DNA from: Notamacropus eugenii
Taxonomy: Eukaryota; Chordata; Mammalia; Diprotodontia; Macropodidae
NCBI RefSeq assembly: GCF_028372415.1
Contig: NC_092873.1
Location: 355,660,128-355,724,127, forward strand
Direction of reading: 5' to 3'
DNA length: 64,000 bases
Shown: positions 33,501 to 44,900 of the stretch, in pieces
How the letters are laid out: each line of letters starts with the position of its first letter
Numbering within the stretch: the stretch's first letter is position 1
The notes under the pieces: generated by a model
Databases searched by the model: none
Told to the model about the DNA's origin: nothing
The model's input: only the letters and a program-made list of their open reading frames with translations
Made by a program: the position numbers and the translations under genes

Positions 33501-36500
33501 CTTAAGAAAGAGAGAATTTCACCCCACACACCCCCCTGCCCCTTCCAAAAAAAGGTTTATTAGAAAGAACTTCATATCTCCTTACTGATGATTCCTTTCC
33601 TCCATTTTGGGTGTGGACTTTTTTTTTCCTTTTACACTGAGATTCTTCTTCTTTCCTGCATTATTTAGGATGTCTGATGTCATCAAGTGTTGCAGGAGAA
33701 ACTTCAGTCTTGGCTGGTGAGTAGAATAGGAATTTTGCTGGCTGGGGCCTTGGGTGGGTGCTGGGAGGCTGGAGGATGTTGAGGAGCTGCATTCCTCATC
33801 TTTTCATTTTGGGAAAGTAATGAATGTTCTTTAGTAGATAAAATTCTCAAAATTACAACAAAATTTCAGTTCTTTTTCAGGAACCACAATTCCATTTTAT
33901 GAGTGGACAGTTTTGGGCTTAGTTTTTTGTTGGACTCTTAGTTGGTCAGACTGCACTGGCATTTTAGGTTCTTATATACCATAGCAAGCACACTGATTAT
34001 GCCTCCAGGAGAGTCCGTAGAATGGATTCCTATCACCTGGTAACTTTGTTTTGTCTGGGGAGACTACTTTTCTTAGCAAATAAAAGGCATCTCATGTGAC
34101 TTTGAATTTAAGGATCTTTCTTCTCCCTTCCTTTTTTTTCCCCCAGTTCCTTCTTGGAGGGACCACACTGTAGAGCCTCTGAGAGATCCAAATCCTTCAG
34201 AGCTCTTGGAGGTAGGTGTTGATAAGCATTTGGTGTAGCAGAGACATTTCAGGAGAAAATGTGGGTATTATTTGAATATTTCCATAGTCTTTGTGGTTTT
34301 CCATTGGGTTAGAATATTAGTCTTGGAAGAAATTTAAGAGGTTGTCTAGTCCTACTCATTCTATTTAATTTTCTTAGAAATAAGGATATAGTCTGGACCC
34401 ATTAGAAACTCCTTCTGGCAGTGCCCGTGGGCCTCTTATCTACCGCTTGTGATTTTAGTTGCCTGGAGCACTCTTGACAGTGGGATTTGATCAGGGTCAC
34501 ATGATTAGTATGTGTGTAAGGAAGGACTGGAACCTAGGTCTTTGTAACTTCAAGGCTAGCTTTGGAGCCCCTCCACTACACTATCTTGTTCTTAATAAGT
34601 GTTTATTGGTGGCTTTTGGTTTTGCACCTTTCCTTGTTCCAGAACTAAAACCAGTAGTAAAGTAGCAGCACCTTATATAGTATTTCTGCCCCTACCTCAC
34701 TGCTGAGAGGAGGGAGGCATATTTCATCACTTGTTCTCCAGCATTCAACCCCATTATTGTATGGAGTAGTAAACTGAAGCTTCAAGAGGGGAAGTGACTG
34801 ACCTCTGCGGTCACACGTTAGCGGTTCAAAATGGAACCTCATAAAGGTAGTTAGAGCAAAGACAGCCATCATTCCTAGCAGAGAAGTTGACTCTCACCAC
34901 TTTGCCGAGAACTTAGGGTTTGCAGGTTTGATTATTGGAGTTTGTGTATCTATTTTATAGTGGGTGTCCTGGGGTTTCCTCTCCATCCCACCCTTTCACA
35001 TTACTTCATCCAGAGCAGCAGCAGCATCTGAAGCAGAATCCAAAGCCCAGGTAGAAATAAAGACAAAGCCCAAATTACAATTAACCATTCCTTCCCTACA
35101 CTGAATGCAGGTGTTAATCCATCTAGCTTCTCTCTGTCGTATTTCTGCCCCTGGAACTGAACACTTACTCGTCTATTTTAATCCAAATAATAGCGTATGT
35201 GCACTTCCAAGGGAATGGCTTATCGTGGGCTATTTCAGTTTGATAGGAATCTTTTTCCTAGTGGGAATCCCTGTGTGTGGGAGAGACTAACACATGGAAG
35301 GAATGAGCTCTTTGTTCTGTCATCAAGAAGTTCACACCCTGATGGGGGGGGGGGGGGTGCAGATGGATATTAGCTGTTAATAGAGGGCATGATGCCTACT
35401 GTTGTTTACACAGAACCTGGATGACAGTGTATTTTCAAAGCGGCATGCGAAACTGGAGCTGGATGAGAAGAGAAGGAAAAGGTAAGGCCTGAGATGGCCA
35501 TCCTGGGGATAGGCCAAGCTTGGGCTCTTGAGTTCCTCGTTCATTCTGGACAGTCATTCACCCAGTTAAGCTGTCGTAACTTCTCAGCTTTCCCATGTGT
35601 TAGGAAGCCTGATTTTGCCATGGAAGTTTCTTTAGATCAACTTCGGTTTGACTCTTTCTTTCCTCAGTCCTTTTCTTACTTGGCTCTTTGGCAGGCAAAG
35701 GAAATACTAGGGAAAGAAATGGCAATGACAGGTGGGCATAGTGAACAACATTTTTAATGTAATTTTTAATAAATGCATAAATTAATGCCAGAAAATTGTG
35801 ATCTTCATGACACTTAGGTATTTATTTTGTGATTTCTTTTTGTATGTGTTAAACAGTGAAGTCTCCCAGTAACCTTTGGCAAAAAGTAGCATAATATAAT
35901 AAGATTTGATATATATGGTGCTTTAAAATTTGCAAAGCACTTTGCATAGTCTTTCTTTGAGTCTCACAAGAACCCTGTAAGTACTACAGGTATTCTTCCT
36001 ATTTTACAAATGAGGAAACTGAGGCTGGGAGAGGTTGAGTTATTTGCCCCTATCAGTCAGTGCAGGAGGCAGTGTTTAAGCTCAGGACTTGGCTGACTGC
36101 CCCGAACTCTGACTACCGTACCATGATTCACTTTCCTATGTGGAGAGACCCCCACACTTTTCATGCATAGGGATGGAATTTTCAGACTTTGCGTAGGGCA
36201 TACAGATGCCTTGGCCCAGCTCTGTTTTTTAGTAGCTGGTTTGTTTTTTTTCCAGATGGGATATTCAGAGGATCAGGGAACAAAGAATTTTACAGCGACT
36301 GCAGCTCAGAATGTATAAAAAGAAAGGAATTCAGGAATCTGAGCCTGAGGTTACCTCATTTTTCCCTGAGCCAGATGATGGTAAGTTCTGTCTACCCAGT
36401 GGTGTGGGTTGCATTAAGAACAGGGTTACAGAACTCCAAGGTACAGCATGCTTGGGTCTCTGGAACACATAGAGATAGCCTACCATGTCTTCATAATGCT

Positions 36501-37584
36501 TACTAAAAAGGTTCTATTTGGTTGTGTTTTTTTTCCCTCATAGTTGAAAGTTTGCTGATTACCCCCTTCTTGCCTGTTGTAGCATTTGGACGACCATTAC
36601 CAAAACTGACCCCACAGTAAGTACCAGAGTTTGTTTTCTTTCCTATTTTGAGTTTTACTCTGAAGCCTTTTGTTTTATATACCACAGTTATTTGCTTATA
36701 TACAGCCCATTCCAACCTCCCACTGCCCCCTATCACTGCCCCCCACACTCACCCTTCCTTTTATAGCAAAGCAAAATAATTAAGCAAAATCTAGCAGCGT
36801 AACATGCAGCATGATAATGCTGTGCAGAGCATTCCACACTTTCGGCCCTCCACCTCCTTACCAAGAGGGAGGAAGTATATTCTACCATTTGTCCTTTGGG
36901 CCCATGATTGTTCATTGTGGTCCCTGTTTTGCTGCTTTTGTGTTGTTTTCTTTTACATTATTGTGGTTATTATTTATATGGGTTCTACCTTCTTTGTTCT
37001 GTCCCAGTTCGTACAAATTTTCTCATGTTTCTCAGAATTCTTCACATTAATCTCATAGTGCAGTAATATTTGGTTACATCATAATATAGCACAGTATATC
37101 CAGCCATTCCCCACTTGATGGGCACCTGCTTTATTTCCAGTTTTTTGCTACCCCAGAAAAACCGAAGTTTTCTTTTTCAGCTTGGGTAATCCAGCTTCCC
37201 TGTGTACTTCACAAAAGCCTAGTGAGATACAAGGTGGGGCAAAGAGCCATGGTTCTCTTAGAAATTGGCTGTTGGAATGGCAAAATTCCCGAGATAAGAG
37301 TTATTTAGGAGGATTGAGTTAGAAATAGAAATTCCATTTACTTGCTTCCCGAGCAGACTTTGAGGGAGATGACATGCACCCAGCCTAGAAAGCAGGAGTT
37401 GGGGCTTGGTGTGGCTCTTCTCTGCAGCTCTCATCCTGTGCTGAATCTCTTCCTCTCCCAGTGCTGCCACTTGATTTTTGCTATTTTTGCCAGGAATTTT
37501 GAGCTGCCCTGGTTGGATGAGCGCAGCCGCTGCAGGCTGGAGATCCAGAAAAAGCAGACACCTCACAGGACGTGTAGGAAATAG
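26503..37584 (+). CDS. MSL1: MSL1: scaffold of the MSL histone acetyltransferase complex (9 exons)
   Basis: This encodes male-specific lethal 1 homologue, the nuclear scaffold that joins MSL2, MSL3 and KAT8/MOF for H4K16 acetylation. Exons are 26503-27300, 29800-30023, 31385-31767, 33669-33716, 34147-34211, 35414-35481, 36256-36380, 36544-36616 and 37494-37584, giving 624 aa (human 614). The start MTMRSAVFKAAAAP follows a strong Kozak GCCACCATGA. Residues 1-225 are low-complexity Gly/Pro/Ala; the Gly run is longer than in human. About 230-300 form the coiled coil (QILLLQLDLIEQQQQQ onward) used for dimerisation and MSL2 binding. The C-terminal PEHE region, about 484-600, begins at VPSWRDHTVEPL and continues through the basic KRRKRW segment; it binds KAT8 and MSL3. 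The C-terminus KKQTPHRTCRK matches human. The frame remains open 5' of this ATG, but only from a GTG, so no N-terminal extension is proposed. Confidence 0.97.
27301..29799 (+). other. MSL1: MSL1 intron 1
   Basis: The first 400 bp are GC-rich and carry seven plus-strand GTTAA motifs, most in the form GGGGTTAA (27311 to 27705; see findings). The rest shows no recognised repeat or gene. Confidence 0.6.
30270..30483 (+). mobile_element. Marsupial tRNA-type SINE in MSL1 intron 2
   Basis: It reads 'gtggacagagccctagggtc', 'tgagttcaaatgtggcctca', 'gctgtgtgactctggtcaag' and 'ctgcctcagtttccttagct'. It runs directly into a CA microsatellite, as often happens at SINE tails. Confidence 0.75.
30484..30526. 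repeat. (CA)n microsatellite
   Basis: A pure CA run of about 21 units directly follows the SINE in MSL1 intron 2. It is likely length-variable. Confidence 0.95.
31000..31180 (+). mobile_element. Diverged tRNA-type/MIR SINE in MSL1 intron 2
   Basis: It contains 'taacttagtggatggagtgc', 'ctctaggcctcagttttcta' and 'aatctgtgatttg', in SINE order. Confidence 0.5.
31768..33668 (+). other. MSL1: MSL1 intron 3
   Basis: No repeat or embedded gene is recognised. A pyrimidine-rich segment at about 33470-33660 precedes the 48-nt exon 4. Confidence 0.5.
33669..33716 (+). CDS. MSL1: MSL1 exon 4, a 48-nt frame-neutral microexon
   Basis: It encodes, with the flanking split codons, the RCLMSSSVAGETSVLA segment that is conserved in human. 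It enters and leaves in the same phase, so skipping would remove 16 residues and keep the frame just before the PEHE region. Confidence 0.85.
34300..34845 (-). mobile_element. Degraded MIR-like SINE pieces in MSL1 intron 5
   Basis: One spans about 34300-34595 ('gaagaaatttaagaggttgt', 'gatcagggtcacatgattag'). A second lies at 34735-34845 ('aactgaagcttcaagagggg'). Both are old and interrupted. Confidence 0.45.
35905..36140 (-). mobile_element. MIR-type SINE in MSL1 intron 6
   Basis: It reads 'ggtgctttaaaatttgcaaa', 'gcactttgcatagtctttct', 'caagaaccctgtaagtacta' and 'atgaggaaactgaggctggg', the reverse complement of a full CORE-SINE. Confidence 0.7.
36690..37170 (-). mobile_element. Marsupial-type L1 fragment in MSL1 intron 8
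   Basis: It contains 'cccatgattgttcattgtgg', then 'tttctcatgtttctcagaat', 'tatagcacagtatatccagc' and 'cattccccacttgatgggca'. These are recurrent antisense L1 phrases in marsupial genomes, from memory. It is an inactive fragment lying between exons 8 and 9. Confidence 0.6.
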
Positions 37585-40045
37585 CTGTGCTGGCGAGAGA
37601 CCTTGATCTTCAGATGGTTGTAGCCTGCCATTTCCAGAGAATGGCTGAGACCTGTATATGTGACCTAATTCCCCAAACCCTGTGTTCTTCTATCTATTCT
37701 CACTCACTGATAATGCCCTTACGTGCTTCCTTTGAGTTTGGGTGTTTTTGTTTTTGTCATTCTGTTTTCACAAAAACTCCTTTGTTGGGCTCATTTTGGG
37801 GATGGGTTTTGTTTGTTCTTTCCCATTTTGGGGAATGCATTCTTGAGTTAAGTCTGCAAGGCCCTCTCTGGCTGCAAGCTTTAAAGGGTATTTGACTTGT
37901 ATTTGACTTTTAGTGATCACTAGATAGAGATTCTTGGTGAGCCAAACTTTGCCTAGAAAAGATGTATATTAGTATTCTGTGGCTTTGGGCACGGTGGTGT
38001 TGATCCACCCTAAAATGGCTCAATGTTAGCTTAATGGCCTAATGAAGAGTGGAGATTAATAAGATGATAGGCCCTCCTCACTGAGTGGAGAGAGGTCTGA
38101 GGGGCCAGTTGGCTTACTAGACAAGGATCCTCTTAAACTGTTGTGTGATTTATCCTCATAGGGATGGGCAAGGGGAAATTTAGTTAGGGTTATTTTCTTG
38201 GTTAGTAAATAAATTGAGTCCCATTCCATTTCCTTCTTCCTCCCCTCCTCTCAGTCCTCCTCAAAAGCCTTTGTATCTTGTGAGTGGTAAAGAGAATGGG
38301 CTCTTAATTTAATTTACTAGCCCACCCTACCCTCATGGTGTAATCCGATAAAACCCGGTAGCCTAAATAATATGGCATTTGAGATGCCCGTGTGTCAAAT
38401 CACTTCTGAAGTATTCATTACTAAGACTCTGTTCTTTTAGTTCTTGGTGGCGGGTAAAGATCAGGGGGGTGGGGGGGAAGAGGAGATGCTTCTATGTACT
38501 TCATTTGGCTGACAAATGTCTGCATATTGATGTACTTGATAGAATATTCTTTGTGAAAATAGAATTCTACACGCACAATATTGGTTCCTTTTTTTCCATT
38601 TTGTTTTAAGTGTTTCAGGGTAGCACTCCCAGGCAACTGTGTAAGAGACCTGTGCTAGCTGGAGGGGAGATAGAGCCAAGGCTTCAGCTGTAGGAATTGC
38701 ATCGTTTTAGCCTTCAGGACTCTTGTGAGAATTGAGTTTCTAGTCTCTGTGCAGTGAAGGGGGAAGGACTTGGATCCTTCAAGGAAATTTGCTGTACCTA
38801 AAACCATAAGCACTTTTCGAGGAGAAGTGAAAATCGAGTGTGAGGCTAGCCCTTTAGTGGAAATAGAATAGGACCCCAGTGTTGGAAGGAAGAGGAGAAA
38901 AGCTACTTCTTACACTGTTTATCTCGTGAGGTGTTGGTCTGCATTCCTTGGGTTTGATTTTTTGTAAGGATTCTCCCAAGCCGCACATACAGTATTCATG
39001 GAAGATCTTACAACCTTGATTCTTTTTTGGTGGGTTGGAGTGAGCTATGGTTTTTCTCAACTCCTCCTGCTAAGGAGAAAGAATGACTTGCACCTGACCC
39101 TAATCGGTAGGTTAATGCAGCAAGGTTATAGAAGGAAAATAGGACTCCTTCCCCTAGCTGCCTTCAGCAAACACCTTAAAATTCAGGAGGAGGTGATCTC
39201 CAGAAAAACCAGATTCTTTTTATGTACTTTTCCTTTGCTCTTTCCTTAATCCCTGTATCCCAGGCTGTTTGGCTTCCCTAACCTCACCTGGGCTACTGTT
39301 AGATCATCATTTTCTGACATTGGAAAAGGAAGACTAGCCAATGCCCCTGCTTTCTTCTTCACTGTTTCTCCCTGGCTTCTGTCATTGTTATTTTGCTAAG
39401 ACTCCTACTATGGGGCCTGCTTCAGCTGCTGGCTGAAGCAAGTTTGACCTTCAGCTTGTGTCCTACCCAGGGGATTTGTCAGGATTCTGAATTCTAGCTA
39501 ATGTAAGAGGAATCCCTGAGGTGCTATCTGACCAGGCCGAAGCTGCTCCTGCTCCCATGGTTCTCCCTGCCCTGCAGAGCCCTTGTTGTGTCTTGCCCCA
39601 CTGGCAGGCTTCTGCAGTTGTTTTCATTCTCACACATCCAGGTTTCCTGAGAGAAGGGTCAGAGAGTAGGCTAGCAAAGTACCAAAAGTTAAATTGACAG
39701 TGGGTGTTATTAGAATGTGGGGAAAAAAATAGTCTTATTTCTCCCTATATGGGATACAACACTGTGAAATTCAATCTTCAACTGAAGGCCCTGCAATTCT
39801 TTCCTATAACATAGTTCTTTGTTCTTAATATCTTGCTTTAACCAAGTTTAAGCTAGTGTTAATAAATTAAAAGAAAAGCAACTTGTCTGTCCACTTAAGC
39901 TTTTTTTGTTTTACACCCATTTCACACATTGTTGTCTGTGTTGTAATTCATACTTTTGATACCATTTCTGATGTGTAAAATTGGTTGTCTTGTAAATATC
40001 TTATAAAAATTCAATTGTAAATAAACTATTGTGGCTGTTAATTTT
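37585..40045 (+). other. MSL1: MSL1 3' untranslated region
   Basis: A long gene-free stretch rich in T follows the TAG at 37582-37584 and ends in an AU-rich block with AATAAA at 40020-40025. Two Pumilio-type TGTAAATA motifs sit at 39991-39998 and 40016-40023. A second AATAAA lies at 40154-40159, so a slightly longer form is possible. Confidence 0.75.
40020..40025 (+). terminator. MSL1: MSL1 poly(A) signal AATAAA
   Basis: A canonical hexamer in an AU-rich context, followed within 60 nt by T-rich sequence. An alternative AATAAA lies at 40154-40159. Confidence 0.7.
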
Positions 40046-40159
40046 TTTGAATTTCTGCTTCAGTTTGTTAGATTTAACAGTGTTAATGGGGAGTATTAAA
40101 CATTTCTGCCTGTATGTTTTAAAAAATTGAAAAAAATCATTTTTTTTTTTTACAATAAA

Positions 40160-41300
40160 ATAGAAAAAACAGCCATTGTTTTTCCTGTTTTTACAAAAGT
40201 ACCACTTCTGCTGGCTGCCTGGGGTGCAGCATGTGTTTCATTCTTCTGGTCTTGTGTTTGTTCCCTTTGTGCGTGAGTCTCTTGTATTTATGTTTAAGAT
40301 CACATCAGATTCCTTGACAAATGCAACCACAGAAACCACTGTTCAGTGATCTCCTGATTATTAAAGTCAAGACATAAGACCGTGTAGGTATGTTCCCTAG
40401 AAGGTGTTCACTGTCATGTAAGGTCCAAATGGTTTAGAATCCTGTTTTCTAGAGGCTCTTGTGTGTAGATAATGAGCTGATTACATTAAATCTCAGAATA
40501 TTTCAGGGCCTCATTTATGAGATTTATAAGTACCCAAGAGGTAGGCCTAATAATCAACATATGCAAACTTAAGATGGATGAAAAATTCCCTTTGTCCACC
40601 TTACGACCGGTCAGTTCCCTTGGTTGTGTTTGGGAGCTTGCCATAATGCTTTGAATAATTCGGAACTGTTAACACGGTGCAAAAAGTTTTTATTTTTTTT
40701 AATATCAGTGTTTCTTCAATGGTGTTTTATGTTTCTAAATCTAGAAATACTATACTTCCTGAAAGATAAACTGAAGGTGACCCAAAGGGCAAAGAAACAC
40801 ATGTTTTGGGGCAGACCTATTGCTTTATTTTAATGGGAAATCTGTAGACAAACTCCCTCCATTGATCATCAGGACCAGATCGTATGTGATAACTTGTAAA
40901 GTGCTATAATCAGCAGCTTATCAGGAACTGTTGTTCAACTTAAAACTTAAAAAAAAAAGTTTGCCAGGGGAGGGTCAGCAGCAGCACTTGAACCCAGGTC
41001 TTCCAGATTCCAAGACTGGCCTATCCACTACACACACAGATCTCCAATTGTGACCTGAAAAAGAGGCATAAAGACTACTCAGTCAATAATGGGAAAAAGG
41101 GAAAATCGGACTAGCTTGGACAGCTCCAAGCCGGGCAATGGCACCCACCGAAGTCCCCCACCTTGTTCTATGCGCAGCCTTTGCCCGTGGGGGGGTGGGG
41201 GGGTGCAGACCATGGAATAGGAAGGTAAGGCGGGGCTACGAGGAGGCATCAACCTAAAGCCACCTCCACCTGCACCCGCAGACCCATGCAGATACTCCAG
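40160..41300. other. Intergenic DNA between MSL1 and CASC3
   Basis: No gene is seen. A MIR fragment on the minus strand lies at 40965-41050 ('acttgaacccaggtcttcca'). GC content rises toward the CASC3 promoter from about 41150. Confidence 0.5.
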
Positions 41301-41329
41301 GAGGACTGAGCTCTTTAAAAACAACGGGG

Positions 41330-41976
41330 CTTCCTTGGACCTTGGCTCAGCTCGCCGGCAGACTCGGCCTCTCGGAACCGCTCCGGCGTCCCTGGTGGGG
41401 GGATGTCTTTCAGGGGGAGATGGGAGAGCATTCTTTTACAGACAGAGGAAGGTGGATGGCAGTCTGGAATCGCGGTGTTCAAAGCCCGCAAACGGCTTCT
41501 CCAAGCTTCCAGCCCTAGACAGTCTGGCTGAGAAGATGGCCGGAGTGGGGCGGGGAGGTCTCTGCACAGGAGGAGGGCCGGCTAGTTCCTCTTTGGCAGG
41601 CAGAAATGCTGCCCGGAAGGCTGGGGCCCGTGCGCGCAAGCGCTCTGAGAGTAACAACTCTCCGCCCCCTACACACGCACACAGACAAAACCATCACTGC
41701 GCCACTGGTCCTCGCCCCAGCCTTTAGAAACACGCTGGTTTCAAGTGGCCGAGCGCCCCCACGAGACCGGAAGCGAAGCGGGACGATGGGCTCTTGGCGC
41801 AGAGCATGCTGGGTTTTGTAGTCTCGTCCGCTCTCGTCCTCTGTCGAGCTTCGGTCTCCCAGCGGCCCCTGCGAACGGGCGCGGCAGACAGGCTGGCGGG
41901 CGGCGGGGGGGAATCGAGTAACTCGCGATCGAGCGAGGGAGCGCGGAAGCCCGGACGGGGGTCGGTTCTCCGCAAG
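41330..41976 (+). promoter_or_regulatory. CASC3: CASC3 promoter CpG island and 5' UTR
   Basis: A GC-rich block precedes the CASC3 ATG. It carries an ETS-type site CCGGAAG at 41767-41773 and a ZNF143-type site at 41804-41822, both typical of TATA-less housekeeping promoters. The start of transcription probably lies close to or just downstream of 41822. Confidence 0.7.
41804..41822 (-). promoter_or_regulatory. ZNF143/STAF-type site at CASC3
   Basis: The minus strand reads ACTACAAAACCCAGCATGC, a near-consensus ZNF143 motif. It lies about 155 bp upstream of the CASC3 ATG. Confidence 0.7.
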
Positions 41977-44900
41977 ATGGCGGACCGACGGCGGCAGCGC
42001 GCCTCGCAGGACACGGAGGACGAGGAGTCTGGAGCCTCGGGTTCGGACAGCGCCGGTTCCCGGGGCGGCGGCGGAGGCGGCGGGGCCGGCGGAGGGTCCT
42101 CGTCCTCGCTGCGCGGGGGCCGATCCGGGGGCCTCAACTCGCGGCGAACGGAGGGAGGCGGCCTCCGGAGCCCCGACGAGTCGGAGTGTGTAAGTGAGCG
42201 GGGCGCAGGGCCGGTCCAGGCCGATCGAGGAGCGACGGGCGGGGGCGGAGGGACGGGGAAGAGCGGAGGAGGAGGGGCGGGGCCTGCGGGGAGGGGGAGG
42301 GGAAGGGACGCGATGGGGGTGGTCCGCGGGCTTGGCCCCAGAAGTCCCACTGCGGAGTTTTCATTTCACCAGGGGGTCTAGAGGACTAGATCGAATTTTT
42401 CTCTGCCGCTCCATGGGTTTGAAAAAAAGAGGGAGGGGGTGTGCCCATACTTGTCTTGCCCCATCCCTCCCTCCCTCCCCCGCTCCACCGGTTCTCCCAA
42501 CCACAGGTTCATCTCGTAGTTGATGACTTCAGGTTTGCTTCCCCCTTCTGGAGCTCCTGCCCATCCTTCTGTTTTTATAACAGTTAATAATAATAGCCAG
42601 CATCCTCATGGGGAAGTCTGTTGTTAAAGTGGATAGAGAAAGAGACCTGGATTCAGGAAGACCTGAGTTCAAATCCCACTTCAGACACTTACTAGATGTG
42701 GGACTCTGGGCAAGTCACTTAACCTTGTTTGCCTCAGTTTCCTCATCTGTAAAATGAGCTGGAGAAGGAAATGGCAAACCACTCCAGTATCCTTGGCAAG
42801 CAAACCCCAAATGGGGTGGTGTAGAGTGGGACCCAACCAACCAAACCCAACCAAAACCAACAGTATTCCTGTAGCTTTCCTGCTTTACAAGTATCTCATT
42901 TTATTGTCAAGGGAAGCCCATAGGTAGGTGGGAGAAATGTAGAAGTGGTGAATTTCAGTGCAGAACTATGGTCGTTACCCTATTTTTTTTTTTTGTAATC
43001 TAGGAAAGTGAAGACTGCATAGAAGGAGATGGTGAGTAGGGGCTACTCTGCCCTCATTGGGCTGATGATTGATATCAACCTCACTCCCACATGCAAACTT
43101 GATATCAACCTCACTCCCACATACAAACATGCTCTCCAATTACCTACCTGTAACAACCTACCTTTCCTGAGATTGCTATCTTGGATGTGGCTATTTCCTC
43201 ATCTTAAGCTCCTTGCATCCTCTGTTTTCCATAGCTCTTGAACTAAATTGTAATGGCAAAGAGAGTTTGTCCCCAGTAAGCCCGCAACTTTATTGGGTCA
43301 CCCTGTGGATAGTATGTGTGTTTATACCTACTTTGTTTGACCTCTGATTTCTTTTTTCCTTTCAGCTGTTCTCTCCGATTATGAAAGTGCAGAGGATTCA
43401 GAAGTGAGTGCAACATTTTTGTACGTTTGTATTTTTGGTAGTATATGAACAAACATTTTAGAGTATGGATACAGCTCTTACAAATTCTGCAAGTCAAATT
43501 AATTATCCATTGAATACATTGTATACAAAGCTACTGTCACAGTGTTTCTTGAAGGGTTTGGCAGTGACATAATCTGAGTGTTACTGATTGTTAGAGTGTT
43601 CAATCAGTGCTGCAGACATCAGTTATAGGCATGTCTTCAATGTGATTAGGAATTCCAGGTTAAAATATCCATTGGATGTCATAAGCATGCCTGGCTTCTC
43701 TGAGCGTAACTTGGCATAAAATAATAAGAATTGCTGTGATAATTTTTAAAAATTAAATATTTTAGTTTTTCCCCAGTTACACATAAGAAACAATTTTTTT
43801 TTTGGTTGATAGGAGTCATGTCAACAAGGGTTTTTTGAGTACCTGATATATTCGAGGCACTAGGCTAAGCTTCAGAGATACAAAGAAATACAAAAACACA
43901 GTCGTTGCCTTCAAGGATTTTTATATGAGGAGACAACATGAGAACAACCATGTACATAAAAAGATACAGGGTAAATTAGAGATGCTCTTAGAAGGAAGTC
44001 ACTAGTATTAAGAGTGACTAGGAAAGCCTTCCCTCAAAAAGTGGGATTTACTTGTAAAAATAATTTTGAACAAATTTTTGAGTTCCAAATTCTTTCTCCC
44101 TCTACTGTTATACTTTTAAGAGTTGTGGGGCAACCTGAAACATATTTGCATTTCATTCTCTAAAATAGGTATCTTGCCCTCTTTACTGAGATAGGAAATT
44201 GAGATTCAGAGACATAAGTGACTTGCCTTTGATCAGATGACAAATGAGTGTCAGAAGTGAGATCTGAAGCCAGGTCTTTTCTGATTGCAGGTCCAGTGAG
44301 TGCTTTTCCCACAGCTACACAATGCCTCTTGGTCATGATGAGATGCAGCTTTCATAGCTTATTTTATTCCCTGGGATTCTTGTGTGTACCTTGAGTGTAA
44401 GCCTTCGCAATGAAGGATATTTATTGTAAATGTGAAAACCTGAGCTGACTCTTATTGTTGGAGGTGCTGACCAACAGGAAAGGTGAAGCTGTGGAGCTCT
44501 ACAGCATCATTTTGGTTTTAGTTGGGTTTCAGTTTGGTGGTATAGTTTGGACTGTCCTCAACACTGTACTATTTGTGTCCTTCCTTTGTATTTTGGAAAC
44601 AAAATTAGTTTCTGAATCCTGAATAAAAGAGCCATCTCATTTCAGCTGCAGACTGGAGATTGTGTAAAACAGTTACCTCATTAATCATGCAAATACTCTT
44701 TTAGGGTGTTGATTCTAATCAAAGCAAAGATCTAGACTCCCCCCCTCCCCCATATGGGGGGCAGTGAAGAAAGGTCACAGGTACATCAAGCAGGATTTTT
44801 AAGCGCTCAAGATAAGAATTGGTAGGGAATGTAGTACCAGACAGAAAAGTGGATGTTAGCCATCCATTTAGGGAATGAAGGAGAGCTGACCTCTTGTCAG

